A DNA stretch of 64,000 nucleotides from Alkalibacterium putridalgicola (GCF_900109825.1 NZ_FOBL01000001.1:62001-126000), one strand, 5' to 3'. Shown: positions 1-8,009, counted from the stretch's first letter. Program-made: numbers and translations. The notes: a model not told the origin generated them from the letters alone.

Positions 1-8
1 ATCCTCCT
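1..8 (-). promoter_or_regulatory. Ribosome binding site of a gene beyond the left edge (probably fabF)
   Basis: Read on the minus strand, AGGAGGAT lies just after the fabG stop codon, so another gene of the same operon starts outside the window. In lactic acid bacteria fabF normally follows fabG; that identity is inference. Confidence 0.6.
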
Positions 9-12
9 AGAT

Positions 13-747
13 TTAACCATTCATGACCATTCCACCGTCAACGTGCAGGACTTGACCGGTGATATATTTCTGGTCGCTCAAAAAGTTCACTAATTCCGCA
101 ACTTCTTCTGCTGTACCCAGCCGTTTAAGTGGTATGGACTGTAAAGCCTGTTCCTTGATATCATCCGTTAAGCTCTCAGTCATGTCCGATTCTATAAATC
201 CAGGTGCGATCGCATTGGCAACGACTCCACGTGGTGCGAGTTCTTTTGCAATGGATTTAGTGAAGCCGATGACTCCAGCTTTACTGGCTGCATAATTCGC
301 CTGGCCGACATTTCCGACTGTACCGACAACGCTTGAAATATTGATGATATGTCCGGAACGCTGTTTCAGCATCACTTTTGCTGCTTCTCTTGCGGTAAAG
401 AAGGTCCCTTTCAGGTTGACGGTCAGTGTAGAATCAAAATCTTCTTCCGACATGCGGATAAGCAGATTATCTTTGGTACGTCCGGCGTTATTCACAAGGA
501 CATCGATTCTCTTATATGTTTTTTTCGTTTCTTTTATCATCTCCTTGACAAACGACTCATCACTGATATCTCCAACGATCGGGTGGACTTCTCCTCCGAG
601 ACTGTTAAAATAGTCCATCAGTTCAGGCGTGAACTCGCTTCGACCATTGACGACGACCGTATGTCCCTGTTTTAAGTACAAGGTCGCGATCGCTTTACCT
701 ATACCTCTTGAACTCCCCGTCACAATAACAACTTTTTTATTGTCCAT
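13..747 (-). CDS. fabG: 3-oxoacyl-ACP reductase FabG
   Basis: NADPH-dependent reductase that turns 3-oxoacyl-ACP into 3-hydroxyacyl-ACP in the type II fatty acid synthesis cycle (cytoplasm). The 244-residue protein has the short-chain dehydrogenase layout: nucleotide-binding TGSSRGIG at residues 10-17, NNAG at 86-89, and the catalytic Ser139, Tyr152 and Lys156 (YAASK). The C-terminal TGQVLHVDGGM is typical of FabG. The ATG is preceded by AAAGGAG at good spacing. It lies 11 nt behind fabD in the fab operon, which fits FabG rather than another member of this large family. Confidence 0.96.
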   Translation of the reverse strand: MDNKKVVIVTGSSRGIGKAIATLYLKQGHTVVVNGRSEFTPELMDYFNSLGGEVHPIVGDISDESFVKEMIKETKKTYKRIDVLVNNAGRTKDNLLIRMSEEDFDSTLTVNLKGTFFTAREAAKVMLKQRSGHIINISSVVGTVGNVGQANYAASKAGVIGFTKSIAKELAPRGVVANAIAPGFIESDMTESLTDDIKEQALQSIPLKRLGTAEEVAELVNFLSDQKYITGQVLHVDGGMVMNG

Positions 748-758
748 ACTCGACTCCT

Positions 759-1691
759 TTAAGACTGTATTACTTTCCTGATCGTATCTATTTGTTTGAC
801 TTTTTCTATGTTCTTGACTGCGACACTTTTATCGATGCTTTTAACAAATGAACGCAGTGTTTTTCCTGGTCCTATTTCGATAAAGGTCGTCACTCCATCA
901 GAAATCATCTGGCTGACCATCTGTTCGAACTTCACCGGCGAAGAGATCTGTCGGGTCAGAAGTGGTTGTATCGCTTCTGTATCCGGATAAACGTCTGCCG
1001 TTACATTAGAATAAACAGGGACAGTGAATGCTCTGAAATCGACTTTTTCAAGGCTTTTTGAAAAGGCCTGTCCTGCCGGCTCCAGTAGTTCAGTATGAAA
1101 AGGTCCGCTCACATTAAGTGGGATGGCTCTTTTCGCTCCCTGTTCCACTGCTTTTTCCATGGCTTTTTTAACACCTGCGGCCTTACCGGAAATAACCAGC
1201 TGGGCGGGTGTATTGAAGTTGGCGATGGCCACATAGGACTCTTTGGATACTTCGTCACATATCTGAATCAGTGTTTCAGCTTTCAGACCAAGAATGGCAG
1301 CCATTGCCCCTTCACCAGCCGGGACAGCTTTCTCCATCAAGGATCCGCGCTTGTGCACCAGCGGCACCGCTTCTTCAAAACTTAAAGCTCCAGAAGATAC
1401 CAGAGCTGTATACTCACCTAAACTCAACCCAGCGACAGCATCCGGCGTAATGTCCATAGACTTTTTCAGGATGTGTTCGATCGCATAGCTGACAGTCAAT
1501 ATAGCAGGCTGTGTAAAAGGTGTTTCGTTGAGTCGGACATCACTATTGAAACATATCTCAGCTAGGTCCGTATCCAGCTGTCTGCTTGCTGAATCAAAGA
1601 TTTCTCTGACTTCACTGAATTCATCATAGAAGTCTTTCCCCATCTCATTATACTGTGCACCTTGTCCACTGAATAAAAACGCTGTTTTCAA
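759..1691 (-). CDS. fabD: Malonyl-CoA:ACP transacylase FabD
   Basis: Moves the malonyl group from CoA to acyl carrier protein to supply chain-extension units. The 310-residue protein has GQGAQ at 9-13, the nucleophile elbow GLSLGEYT with Ser90, and the partner His199 in GPFHTEL, all as expected for FabD; the length is normal. The start codon is TTG (TTGAAAACA) with AGGAG seven bases upstream; no in-frame ATG is close. A FabT-type operator (1748-1760) lies in the fabK-fabD gap, suggesting that fabD-fabG and the following genes can be controlled separately. Confidence 0.95.
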   Translation of the reverse strand: MKTAFLFSGQGAQYNEMGKDFYDEFSEVREIFDSASRQLDTDLAEICFNSDVRLNETPFTQPAILTVSYAIEHILKKSMDITPDAVAGLSLGEYTALVSSGALSFEEAVPLVHKRGSLMEKAVPAGEGAMAAILGLKAETLIQICDEVSKESYVAIANFNTPAQLVISGKAAGVKKAMEKAVEQGAKRAIPLNVSGPFHTELLEPAGQAFSKSLEKVDFRAFTVPVYSNVTADVYPDTEAIQPLLTRQISSPVKFEQMVSQMISDGVTTFIEIGPGKTLRSFVKSIDKSVAVKNIEKVKQIDTIRKVIQS

Positions 1692-1747
1692 GCTATCGCT
1701 CCTGTTCTTTTAGTCAACTTCATTCTGATAAGCTTACTCGTTATTAG

Positions 1748-1760
1748 TTTGATAATCAAA
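1748..1760. promoter_or_regulatory. FabT-type operator between fabK and fabD
   Basis: The perfect palindrome TTTGATAATCAAA (half-sites TTTGA/TCAAA, 3-base centre) matches the known FabT operator pattern. It lies in the 77-base gap downstream of fabK and upstream of fabD. The same half-sites occur twice at the fabT promoter. I cannot assign a convincing promoter beside it: TTGATT inside the site could be a -35, but the -10 is poor. Confidence 0.72.
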
Positions 1761-1768
1761 GTAATAGT

Positions 1769-2719
1769 CTAAAAAAGTCTCGGATGTCTAACCAGTTCAT
1801 CATATTCACTCATTAGTTCCTGAATGATGTCATGACAGCTCTGCTCTTTTTTGACCAGTCCAGCGATCTGACCGGACATGAATGAGCCGCCGTCTTTATC
1901 TCCCTCAACGACCGCTTTTCTCAAAGCACCTTTAGCCAGTACTTCAAGACGGGAAAAGTCAGGATTCTCATCACTCGACATTTCTTTTTCTACTTTTAAA
2001 TATTCTCTAGTCAGTTTATTTCTCAAGACCCTTACTGGATGTCCGGTGATCTGTCCAGTAACGACCGTATCGATGTCACGGGCTTTGATGATACGCTGTT
2101 TGAAAGTATCATGTGCGATACTTTCATGAGCAACGACAAAACGGGTGCCTAACTGAACAGCTGCAGCTCCAAGAAACATTGCTGCTGCCATTCCACGTCC
2201 GTCTGCTATGCCACCAGCTGCAATGACCGGAATATCTACAGCATCGACCACTTGAGGAACAAGGGTCATCGTTGTCAGTTTACCGATATGACCACCGGCT
2301 TCCATTCCTTCGCAGATGATAGCATCCGCACCTTCTTTTTCCATGCGGCGGGCCAAGGCTACAGAGGCAACGACCGGAATAACAGTGACTCCGGCTTCTT
2401 TAAATCGTTTCATGTACTTACCCGGTGTGCCTGCGCCTGTGGTGACGACTTTAATGTTTTCCTCACACACGACATCCACCACATCATCCACGTATGGAGA
2501 TAAGAGTAAGACGTTGACGCCAAAAGGCTTGTCTGTCATTTCTTTCGTTTCTTTGATCGCTTTTCTTATCACTTCGCTCGGCTCATGACCTGACCCCAGC
2601 ATACCTAAACCACCGGCATTAGAGACGGCTGCTGCGAGACTCGGTGTAGCTACCCAAGACATGGCTCCTTGTATGATAGGATAATCGATCCCTATCTGTT
2701 CTATTAATGATTGATTCAT
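1769..2719 (-). CDS. fabK: Enoyl-ACP reductase II FabK (FMN-dependent)
   Basis: Catalyses the last reduction of each fatty acid elongation cycle, from trans-2-enoyl-ACP to acyl-ACP, using FMN and NAD(P)H. The 316 residues show the nitronate monooxygenase/FabK TIM-barrel features: IIQGAMSWVATP near the N terminus, EGMEAGGHIG around residues 135-145, IPVIAAGGIADG around 160-175, and AVQLGTRF. FabK is unrelated in fold to FabI and is known to be insensitive to triclosan. No fabI is seen in the window. AAGGAG precedes the ATG, and the gene follows acpP by 19 nt. Cluster context separates it from nitronate monooxygenase. Confidence 0.95.
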   Translation of the reverse strand: MNQSLIEQIGIDYPIIQGAMSWVATPSLAAAVSNAGGLGMLGSGHEPSEVIRKAIKETKEMTDKPFGVNVLLLSPYVDDVVDVVCEENIKVVTTGAGTPGKYMKRFKEAGVTVIPVVASVALARRMEKEGADAIICEGMEAGGHIGKLTTMTLVPQVVDAVDIPVIAAGGIADGRGMAAAMFLGAAAVQLGTRFVVAHESIAHDTFKQRIIKARDIDTVVTGQITGHPVRVLRNKLTREYLKVEKEMSSDENPDFSRLEVLAKGALRKAVVEGDKDGGSFMSGQIAGLVKKEQSCHDIIQELMSEYDELVRHPRLF

Positions 2720-2738
2720 CTAGGAGCTCCTTCCAGAA

Positions 2739-2972
2739 TTATTTTGCTTCTTTTTGTTTTTCTACGTAATCAACGAGATCTTTTACAGTGTTCAAGCCTT
2801 CTTCAGATTCGATTTTGATGTCAAATTCATCTTCGATATCGTTGATGATCTGGAACAGATCAAGGCTGTCAGCTTCAAGTTCATCTCTGAAGTTTGTATC
2901 CAATTGTACTTCGCTTTCTTCTTTGTCTAACTGATCCACGATGATTTCCTGTATTTGTTCGAATGTTGTCAT
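2739..2972 (-). CDS. acpP: Acyl carrier protein (fab-operon copy)
   Basis: Small acidic carrier of the growing acyl chain, attached through phosphopantetheine. The reading frame is open for five more codons, but GGAGG lies between that first ATG and the second one, so translation should start at the second ATG (MTTFEQ), giving 77 residues. The prosthetic-group serine is Ser36 in ADSLDLF. Helix II reads [14 protein letters not shown], unlike the [10 protein letters not shown] of the second carrier protein at 49.3 kb. It lies between fabH and fabK, so it is the carrier co-expressed with the synthesis enzymes. Confidence 0.94.
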   Translation of the reverse strand: MTTFEQIQEIIVDQLDKEESEVQLDTNFRDELEADSLDLFQIINDIEDEFDIKIESEEGLNTVKDLVDYVEKQKEAK

Positions 2973-3004
2973 TTTAATTTCCTCCATTTATGTTGTTTGA
3001 ATTT

Positions 3005-3988
3005 TTATATTTTTATTAACAGCGTTCCCCAGGTCAATCCCCCGCCGAACGCGCTTAAAACGATTGTTTGCCCACTGCCCAGTCTGATCGTCCCGTTTTC
3101 GATGGATTCGTCCAGCAGGATAGGTAAACTGGCAGCAGAGGTGTTACCGTAATTTTCGATATTCATCGGAAATTTAGATAATGGTCTGTCTATTTTCTTT
3201 GAAACGATTTCTATAATTCTTGCATTGGCTTGATGAAGCAGGAAAAAATCCACTTCCTCAAGGTCAATCGATCCTTTTTTCACTACTTGCGTGATACTGT
3301 TTGGGATCGATTTAGTTACAAAGTTGAAAATAGCCCGGCCGTCCATCGTCAGAAAACCATTTTTAGCATCTCTTGCACAGACGGGATTGGTCACTTCCTG
3401 TTCTCCTGAGACCAGGGCACTCCCTTTCCCACCGTCTGTGTGTAGATCTTCAGCAATGAAAGCCTCTGTATCCCCATCTCTTTTTAACAGAACAGCTCCG
3501 GCTCCGTCGCCGAACAGGACCGATGTTTTTCGGTCGCTCCAGTCCAGTGTTTTTGACATGACTTCCCCGCCGATCACAAGTGCATAAGGATGGGACATGT
3601 GGCGCAGCATTTTTTCTGCTGCAGACAAACCGTAGATAAAGCCTGAACAGGCGGCACTCAAGTCAAAAGCGACCGCATTCTCAGCTTTGATAGCTGCCTG
3701 AACTTTACTTGCAACAGATGGCGACTGACTGTCAGGCGTCATGGTTGCGACAATGACGAGACCGATCTGACTGACATCTATTTTTTGTTTCGAAAGAGCA
3801 GCCTGACTGGCGCGGATACATAAATCACTTGTATCCTCACCTGTTGAAAGGTGTCTTTTTTTGATCCCAGTTCTTTTTCTGATCCATTCATCAGATGTCT
3901 CCATCCAATGAGTCAGCGTCTCGTTATAGACCTCATTATCAGGAACATATCTGCCTGTTGAGTGGATCGTCACTCCAAAGGTTTTCAT
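3005..3988 (-). CDS. fabH: 3-oxoacyl-ACP synthase III FabH
   Basis: Starts fatty acid synthesis by condensing an acyl-CoA with malonyl-ACP. The 327-residue protein has the catalytic Cys114 (SAACSGF), the histidine in LLHQANARI and the asparagine in NYGNTSAAS, giving the Cys-His-Asn triad of the KAS III family. It begins with the TAATG overlap with the fabT stop codon; AAGGAG is upstream inside fabT at a longer than usual spacing, so translation is probably coupled to fabT. Confidence 0.96.
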   Translation of the reverse strand: MKTFGVTIHSTGRYVPDNEVYNETLTHWMETSDEWIRKRTGIKKRHLSTGEDTSDLCIRASQAALSKQKIDVSQIGLVIVATMTPDSQSPSVASKVQAAIKAENAVAFDLSAACSGFIYGLSAAEKMLRHMSHPYALVIGGEVMSKTLDWSDRKTSVLFGDGAGAVLLKRDGDTEAFIAEDLHTDGGKGSALVSGEQEVTNPVCARDAKNGFLTMDGRAIFNFVTKSIPNSITQVVKKGSIDLEEVDFFLLHQANARIIEIVSKKIDRPLSKFPMNIENYGNTSAASLPILLDESIENGTIRLGSGQTIVLSAFGGGLTWGTLLIKI

Positions 3989-4443
3989 TAGTCTGGTAAC
4001 TGCTCCTTTGTACGCTCCAAGTACCCATGTAGATTTTTCAACCCTTGCATGAGTACTTCAGATTCTTTTTCACCCATCTCATTGATCGTTTCTTTTACCA
4101 TATCACGATGGAATTTATCATGCAGACGATAAAGCAGCCGACCTCGTTTAGTCAAAGCCAGTTGAACGACGCGGCGGTCTGTTTCGCTTCTCACCCGATC
4201 AACATACCCTTTTCTTACCAGGTTGTTGACAGAAACAGTCAAGGTCCCCACTGTGATCCCCAGTTTTTTGGCGACTTCACTTGTGGTGTGTTCCTGATAC
4301 ATGCCGATCGCATCTATCGTGTGCATTTCTTTGATTGAGACATCTTTGAATTGACTCATTTGTAAAGTACGTTCTTCGATCATAAGGACATCATTGAAGA
4401 TGGATACCAAGTATCCATTGACTTCGTTTATTCGTTGATCCAC
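3988..4443 (-). CDS. fabT: FabT, MarR-family repressor of fatty acid synthesis
   Basis: MarR-type winged-helix repressor that in streptococci and enterococci represses fab genes with long-chain acyl-ACP as co-repressor. The frame can be extended to a TTG seven codons upstream, but GGAGGGG lies five bases before an in-frame GTG, so GTG is chosen (151 residues, N terminus MDQRINEVNG). DVSIKEMHTIDAIGMY matches the FabT family well, and the wing region VRSETDRRVVQL is visible. It heads the operon fabT-fabH-acpP-fabK-fabD-fabG, and two FabT-type operators overlap its promoter, implying autoregulation. Confidence 0.93.
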   Translation of the reverse strand: MDQRINEVNGYLVSIFNDVLMIEERTLQMSQFKDVSIKEMHTIDAIGMYQEHTTSEVAKKLGITVGTLTVSVNNLVRKGYVDRVRSETDRRVVQLALTKRGRLLYRLHDKFHRDMVKETINEMGEKESEVLMQGLKNLHGYLERTKEQLPD

Positions 4444-4477
4444 ATCAACCCCTCCAAATCTCAACTTTCAAATATTG

Positions 4478-4506
4478 TTTGAACATCAAACTATTTGACA
4501 ATCAAA
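4478..4506. promoter_or_regulatory. Two FabT-type operators
   Basis: TTTGAACATCAAA (4478-4490) and TTTGACAATCAAA (4494-4506) are perfect TTTGA-N3-TCAAA palindromes 16 bases apart centre to centre. The upstream one abuts the -10 box of the fabT promoter, so binding would block transcription initiation. Half-sites are directly visible; FabT as the binder is inferred from the neighbouring gene. Confidence 0.85.
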
Positions 4507-4535
4507 ATACTAACTCAGATTTCATCTGCTGTCAA
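4507..4535 (-). promoter_or_regulatory. Promoter of the fabT operon
   Basis: On the minus strand TTGACA (4530-4535), a 17-base spacer and TAGTAT (4507-4512) make a near-consensus sigma-A promoter. Transcription would start inside the tandem FabT-type operators. Confidence 0.85.
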
Positions 4536-4546
4536 GAAAAGATTCC

Positions 4547-4579
4547 AAAAAAAATAAGCCATCACTATAATGGCTTATC
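4547..4579 (-). terminator. Terminator of the DUF2187 gene
   Basis: On the minus strand ATAAGCCAT and ATGGCTTAT pair around a 7-base loop and are followed by eight T. It separates the DUF2187 gene from the fab operon. Confidence 0.88.
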
Positions 4580-4585
4580 GAAAAG

Positions 4586-4951
4586 TTATTCTTCTTGTTC
4601 GTCATCATCGTTGATCTGACTCTTGAATCCTTCGATATCTTTGAAATTGACAACTGTTTTTTCTTCAACTAAATCATGCATACGTTCAGCTGAATGTGTC
4701 CAGTTGATTTTTACTATCGCACTGTTCGTCAGCAGTTTTTCGATCTTACCTTCCATCGGTTCTTCACGAAAAGTAAAAATGATCTCATCCCCTACATCTG
4801 GTCGGAGATTTTCTTTGATCGTATCTATGATTTCAACTGCTTCTTTGTAAGGCAAATCCAGTAGATTAGCAATACGGGAATTGCTGGCGCCTTTTCGAAG
4901 TTCTGTTTCCACTAGTTCTTGAACTTCAGCGGTTATTTCGACTTTTGCCAC
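4586..4951 (-). CDS. DUF2187 (YkvS-like) protein of unknown function
   Basis: Small acidic protein (121 residues from the chosen start). The N-terminal part (about 1-50) looks helical, and the segment about 50-105 (DVGDEIIFTFREE, GKIEKLLTNSAIVKINW) resembles the short beta-barrel of the DUF2187/YkvS family; the tail ends in DDDEQEE. Function unknown. GAGGG directly abuts the first ATG of the frame but lies six bases before an in-frame GTG two codons later, so GTG (4951) is preferred. It has its own terminator and lies between the MarR gene and the fab operon without an obvious link to either. Confidence 0.7.
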   Translation of the reverse strand: MAKVEITAEVQELVETELRKGASNSRIANLLDLPYKEAVEIIDTIKENLRPDVGDEIIFTFREEPMEGKIEKLLTNSAIVKINWTHSAERMHDLVEEKTVVNFKDIEGFKSQINDDDEQEE

Positions 4952-5062
4952 TTTCATCCCTCAATTCTTTCATAAAGTTTTTATATACCTTTAACCATTA
5001 TACCATAAAAAAAAGTGTTTATCGACTAAACACTTCCGGGCCATTGATAGTAAGGATCAAAA

Positions 5063-5096
5063 GAAAAAACGACTGATGTTTACTTCAGTAAATCAG
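5063..5096 (-). terminator. Terminator overlapping the end of the MarR gene
   Basis: On the minus strand CTGATTTACT pairs with AGTAA-ACATCAG, followed by CGTTTTTTC. The stem contains the last codons and stop of the MarR-family gene. Confidence 0.75.
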
Positions 5097-5520
5097 CCGC
5101 TTTGTATCCGATTTTTTTCAGTGTCGACTGTAAAGCCAGCACTTCTTCTTCGGTACAGGATTCGAATATCTCAGCAATCTTCTCTGCGTGTCGCGGGAAG
5201 ATCTCCTGCATCAACGTTTCCCCTTCATCAGAGAGTTCACATAAGGTGACCCGTCTATCGCTTTCATCAGCCACACGGTTGACGAATTTCTTTTCTTCCA
5301 GACGATCGACCACATAAGTGATGCTGCTCGACGCAAGCAAAACCTGCTGACCGATTCTCTGTATCGGCTGTCTCCCTTTGCTGTACAGGAGTTCAAGTAC
5401 CGTAAATTCTGTGGCGTTGAGTCCGTATGAAGACATGTCTTTCTTGACTACCTTTTCAACGCTCGAAGACGCTTTTAATAGTATCGTTAGTGCTTTCAGT
5501 TCATCCTGATTTATAGTCAT
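5080..5520 (-). CDS. MarR-family transcriptional regulator
   Basis: 146-residue winged-helix regulator: LNATEFTVLELLYSKG (about 34-49) leads to the recognition helix region QVLLASSSITYVVDRLEEK (about 59-77) and wing VADESDRRVTLCEL. It is a paralogue of FabT in fold but lacks the FabT-specific N terminus. MarR proteins usually sense phenolics, oxidants or similar ligands, but no target gene is adjacent: its neighbours are a DUF2187 gene and pgsA. No well-placed cysteine shows it to be OhrR-like. AAAGGTG precedes the ATG. It appears monocistronic. Confidence 0.85.
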   Translation of the reverse strand: MTINQDELKALTILLKASSSVEKVVKKDMSSYGLNATEFTVLELLYSKGRQPIQRIGQQVLLASSSITYVVDRLEEKKFVNRVADESDRRVTLCELSDEGETLMQEIFPRHAEKIAEIFESCTEEEVLALQSTLKKIGYKAADLLK

Positions 5521-5646
5521 CTTTTAATCACCTTTGTATGTTGACGAATTTTTAACTGTTTCTGCCGCTGACTTTACTTAGTCAGAAGATCAGCAAATCA
5601 TATTTTACCATAAATGAGAGGTGATAAAAATAACTGTCTCATTCTT

Positions 5647-6195
5647 TCATCCTTTGTGCATTTGTTTGAAGAGTCTGGCGTAATAGAAAAACGCAAGCAG
5701 CTGATAGGCACTGGCCAGTACAACTAATGAAGTCACGGTCACATCCGATAGATTAGGGAAAAAGACGGCGATGAACATCGTCAGATAGAAAACGATCGTG
5801 GCAATTTTTCCATACCATTCAGCCCCGTCGAGCCTTTTGTCTTTCCGGTATAAGCGGATATTCTGGACCGTCATATAGGTTTCTTTGATCAGGAATAAGC
5901 TGAACAGAAAAATAAATGCCCGCCACTTCATCATCAATACCGCAACGACGGCGATCTGTGTCAGTTTATCTGCAATTGGATCGAGCAGCTGTCCGATCTT
6001 CGTCCCCTGATTGAATTTTCTGGCAATAAATCCGTCTGCCGCATCTGTAATGCCTGAAATAAGCAGGATCCCTGTCGCCAGCATATAATCCGCCTGTGTA
6101 TCTGCAATGACATAATAATACACGAAAAAAGGAATGAGGATAAGCCTAAAGTAAGATAGAAGATTCGGTATTGTAAACCAGTCTCTCTTAGCCAT
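5647..6195 (-). CDS. pgsA: CDP-diacylglycerol-glycerol-3-phosphate 3-phosphatidyltransferase PgsA
   Basis: Membrane enzyme making phosphatidylglycerol phosphate, the committed step to phosphatidylglycerol and cardiolipin. The CDP-alcohol phosphatidyltransferase signature D-x2-DG-x2-AR-x8-G-x3-D-x3-D is complete: DAADGFIAR, then G and LLDPIADK at about residues 52-80. About four to five hydrophobic segments follow. The frame is open into the upstream tRNA, but AAAGGA eight bases before the ATG at 6195 (MAKRDWFTIPN) marks the start (182 residues). It begins only 25 bases after tRNA-Ser on the same strand. Confidence 0.93.
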   Translation of the reverse strand: MAKRDWFTIPNLLSYFRLILIPFFVYYYVIADTQADYMLATGILLISGITDAADGFIARKFNQGTKIGQLLDPIADKLTQIAVVAVLMMKWRAFIFLFSLFLIKETYMTVQNIRLYRKDKRLDGAEWYGKIATIVFYLTMFIAVFFPNLSDVTVTSLVVLASAYQLLAFFYYARLFKQMHKG

Positions 6196-6219
6196 ATCAT
6201 CATTCCTTTCAATTGTATA

Positions 6220-6310
6220 CCGAGAGTGAGGGATTCGAACCCTCGCACAGCACAAAGCCGCCTAACGGATTTCGAGTCCGTCCCCTTCAGCCGGACTTGG
6301 GTAACTCTCG
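6220..6310 (-). tRNA. tRNA-Ser (anticodon CGA)
   Basis: On the minus strand CGAGAGT pairs with ACTCTCG over seven bases, the T arm is GAGGGTTCGAATCCCTC, and a long variable arm marks a class II tRNA. The anticodon loop CTCGAAA gives anticodon CGA (6272-6274), reading UCG serine codons. CCA is not encoded. Confidence 0.95.
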
Positions 6311-6324
6311 CACTTACAAGCTCT

Positions 6325-6353
6325 AGTATATCTAATTTCCCGACTTATTTCAA
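6325..6353 (-). promoter_or_regulatory. Promoter of tRNA-Ser and pgsA
   Basis: TTGAAA (6348-6353), a 17-base spacer and TATACT (6325-6330) on the minus strand lie 15 bases upstream of the tRNA. No terminator separates the tRNA from pgsA. Confidence 0.75.
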
Positions 6354-6402
6354 TGAAAAAAAGAAAAGGGACTGCACACTGAATGGGTTCGGTATGCAGT
6401 CT
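6353..6402 (-). terminator. Terminator of the YflT-like gene
   Basis: On the minus strand ACTGCA and TGCAGT pair across an 18-base partly structured loop and are followed by CCCTTTTCTTTTTTTC. It overlaps the -35 box of the tRNA-Ser promoter by one base. Confidence 0.68.
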
Positions 6403-6411
6403 CCTGTCTAA

Positions 6412-6939
6412 TCATTCTCTATAGTGATCAGGATCGGGATCTTCCGGGTTAAATACATCTTCATGGGTCTCTGCATAAGACTGTGGCACGTTGAAATCAA
6501 CGCCGAAGCCCGGAGGTGTGAGATCTTCCGCCGAAGACATATCTGATTCGTCTGAGGTCTTCTTTATCTCTTTTGTATGAGAGTCGTCTGCCCCGCCTGA
6601 CTGGTCGCTGTCCAGCCTAGCGTCCTTGTCGTTCCTGTGTGGAGAGGTTGAAGCATCTTTGGCTAGAAGGATGAATCCGCCTCTGCCGATCGTATCTTCG
6701 TGTACAGCCATGTCCTTCTCTTCAAGATGGTACTTTTCCAGCGGATGATCACTCTCTTTATCCAATTTTTCTCTGCTGACGGTTTCCACAACGATATCGA
6801 CCATCGCTTCACAGTTCGCTCTTTCTTCCTCTGTACAAATAAGTACCAGCTCATCTTTTGAGTAATGTCCCTCTTGAATGAATCTTTCGATATCCGACAC
6901 CATATGGCCTAATTGCTGCTGAGCCTTTAAAAATTTCAT
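6412..6939 (-). CDS. YflT-like general stress protein (tentative)
   Basis: 175-residue protein. Residues about 8-95 (from SDIERFIQEGHYSKDELVLI to GRGGFILLAK) look like the heat-induced stress protein YflT/GsiB-17M domain, a small fold that recognises nothing known. The rest (about 96-175) is polar, rich in Asp, Ser and Pro, and probably disordered. No signal peptide or membrane segment. AGGAGG precedes the ATG. In Bacillus the family belongs to the general stress response; here no stress sigma-factor promoter could be recognised, so the role is only inferred from weak similarity. Confidence 0.6.
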   Translation of the reverse strand: MKFLKAQQQLGHMVSDIERFIQEGHYSKDELVLICTEEERANCEAMVDIVVETVSREKLDKESDHPLEKYHLEEKDMAVHEDTIGRGGFILLAKDASTSPHRNDKDARLDSDQSGGADDSHTKEIKKTSDESDMSSAEDLTPPGFGVDFNVPQSYAETHEDVFNPEDPDPDHYRE

Positions 6940-7030
6940 TCTGATTCCTCCTATGAATTGCTGTTCTTCACTATAATTTTAACAGAGTTGATGAGCTCTC
7001 ACCAACTATAACAACTGGAGCAGATGATCA

Positions 7031-7846
7031 CTAACCTAAAGCGACGTCTAAAAACATCATGACTGTGAAGCCGATCATAGCTCCTATCGTCCCGATATCG
7101 TTATGCCGTTCAACTTTTGCTTCAGGAATCAGCTCTTCAACCACAACATAAATCATGGCCCCGGCAGCAAAAGATAAGGCGTAAGGCAGGAGCGTGCGCA
7201 TGGATAAGACTAAGGCCGCCCCAATGACACCGGCAAATGGTTCGACGATCCCTGAAGCTTGCCCATAAGCGAAGGCTTTAAACCGGCTGAACCCCTCTTT
7301 TCGTAAAGGAAGGGATACCGAAGCACCTTCCGGGAAGTTTTGCAGTCCGATCCCCACTGCAAGGGCAATAGCACTCGCTACCGTAGAGGCGGGAAAGCCG
7401 GCAGCAGCAGCGCCAAAAGCCACCCCTACGGCAAGTCCTTCTGGAATGTTATGCAGTGTGATAGCCAACACGAGCAGGACACTGCGTCTCAAGTCTGTTT
7501 TTATCCCTTCTTCTTTCCCATTGCTATCATTTAAACTCGGATGCAGATGGGGCAATAGCTTATCCGTGATGAACAGAAACAGTCCGCCGGATAAAAAGCC
7601 CACGACAGCAGGGATCCATCCAGGAACACCTGTCGCTTCTGCCAGCTCAATGGCCGGAGCGAGCAAAGACCAGAAACTGGCTGCAATCATTACGCCGGCT
7701 GCAAAACCAAGCATTGCCGTTAAAAGATTTTTGTTCATTTCTTTCACTAAAAAGACTAAAGATGCACCAAGTGCTGTAACGCCCCAGGTAAATAATGTGG
7801 CCAGCAGGGCCTGTAGTACAGGATGCAAAGTAATAAACCAATCCAT
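7031..7846 (-). CDS. ZIP-family divalent metal transporter
   Basis: 271-residue membrane protein with about eight hydrophobic segments. The metal-site motifs of ZIP carriers are visible in two successive helices: [14 protein letters not shown] (about 137-150) and [14 protein letters not shown] (about 168-181), plus VVEELIPEA in the C-terminal part. It resembles ZupT/GufA-type importers of zinc and other divalent cations. A histidine-containing loop [10 protein letters not shown] lies near residue 100. Monocistronic with its own promoter. Specific metal and direction are not shown by sequence. Confidence 0.88.
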   Translation of the reverse strand: MDWFITLHPVLQALLATLFTWGVTALGASLVFLVKEMNKNLLTAMLGFAAGVMIAASFWSLLAPAIELAEATGVPGWIPAVVGFLSGGLFLFITDKLLPHLHPSLNDSNGKEEGIKTDLRRSVLLVLAITLHNIPEGLAVGVAFGAAAAGFPASTVASAIALAVGIGLQNFPEGASVSLPLRKEGFSRFKAFAYGQASGIVEPFAGVIGAALVLSMRTLLPYALSFAAGAMIYVVVEELIPEAKVERHNDIGTIGAMIGFTVMMFLDVALG

Positions 7847-7879
7847 TTTTCATTCTCCTTTGATTATCAGTTCCTATAT

Positions 7880-7908
7880 ATTATAGCGAAAAACCGGTGT
7901 GATTGAAA
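7880..7908 (-). promoter_or_regulatory. Probable promoter of the ZIP transporter
   Basis: A perfect -10 TATAAT (7880-7885) with a weak -35 TTTCAA (7903-7908) at 17 bases on the minus strand. The gap 7847-8028 otherwise contains only the divergent tRNA-Arg promoter. Confidence 0.6.
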
Positions 7909-7980
7909 CGATATTAGATTGTTGTTCGAACAGAACCATTCTTTGCCCGTCCCGGTCGTTTTATGATCTAAAAATAGTTA

Positions 7981-8009
7981 TTGACTTTTCCATAAAATCA
8001 CTATATAAT
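7981..8009 (+). promoter_or_regulatory. Promoter of tRNA-Arg
   Basis: TTGACT (7981-7986), 17 bases, TATAAT (8004-8009), 19 bases before the tRNA. Confidence 0.88.
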
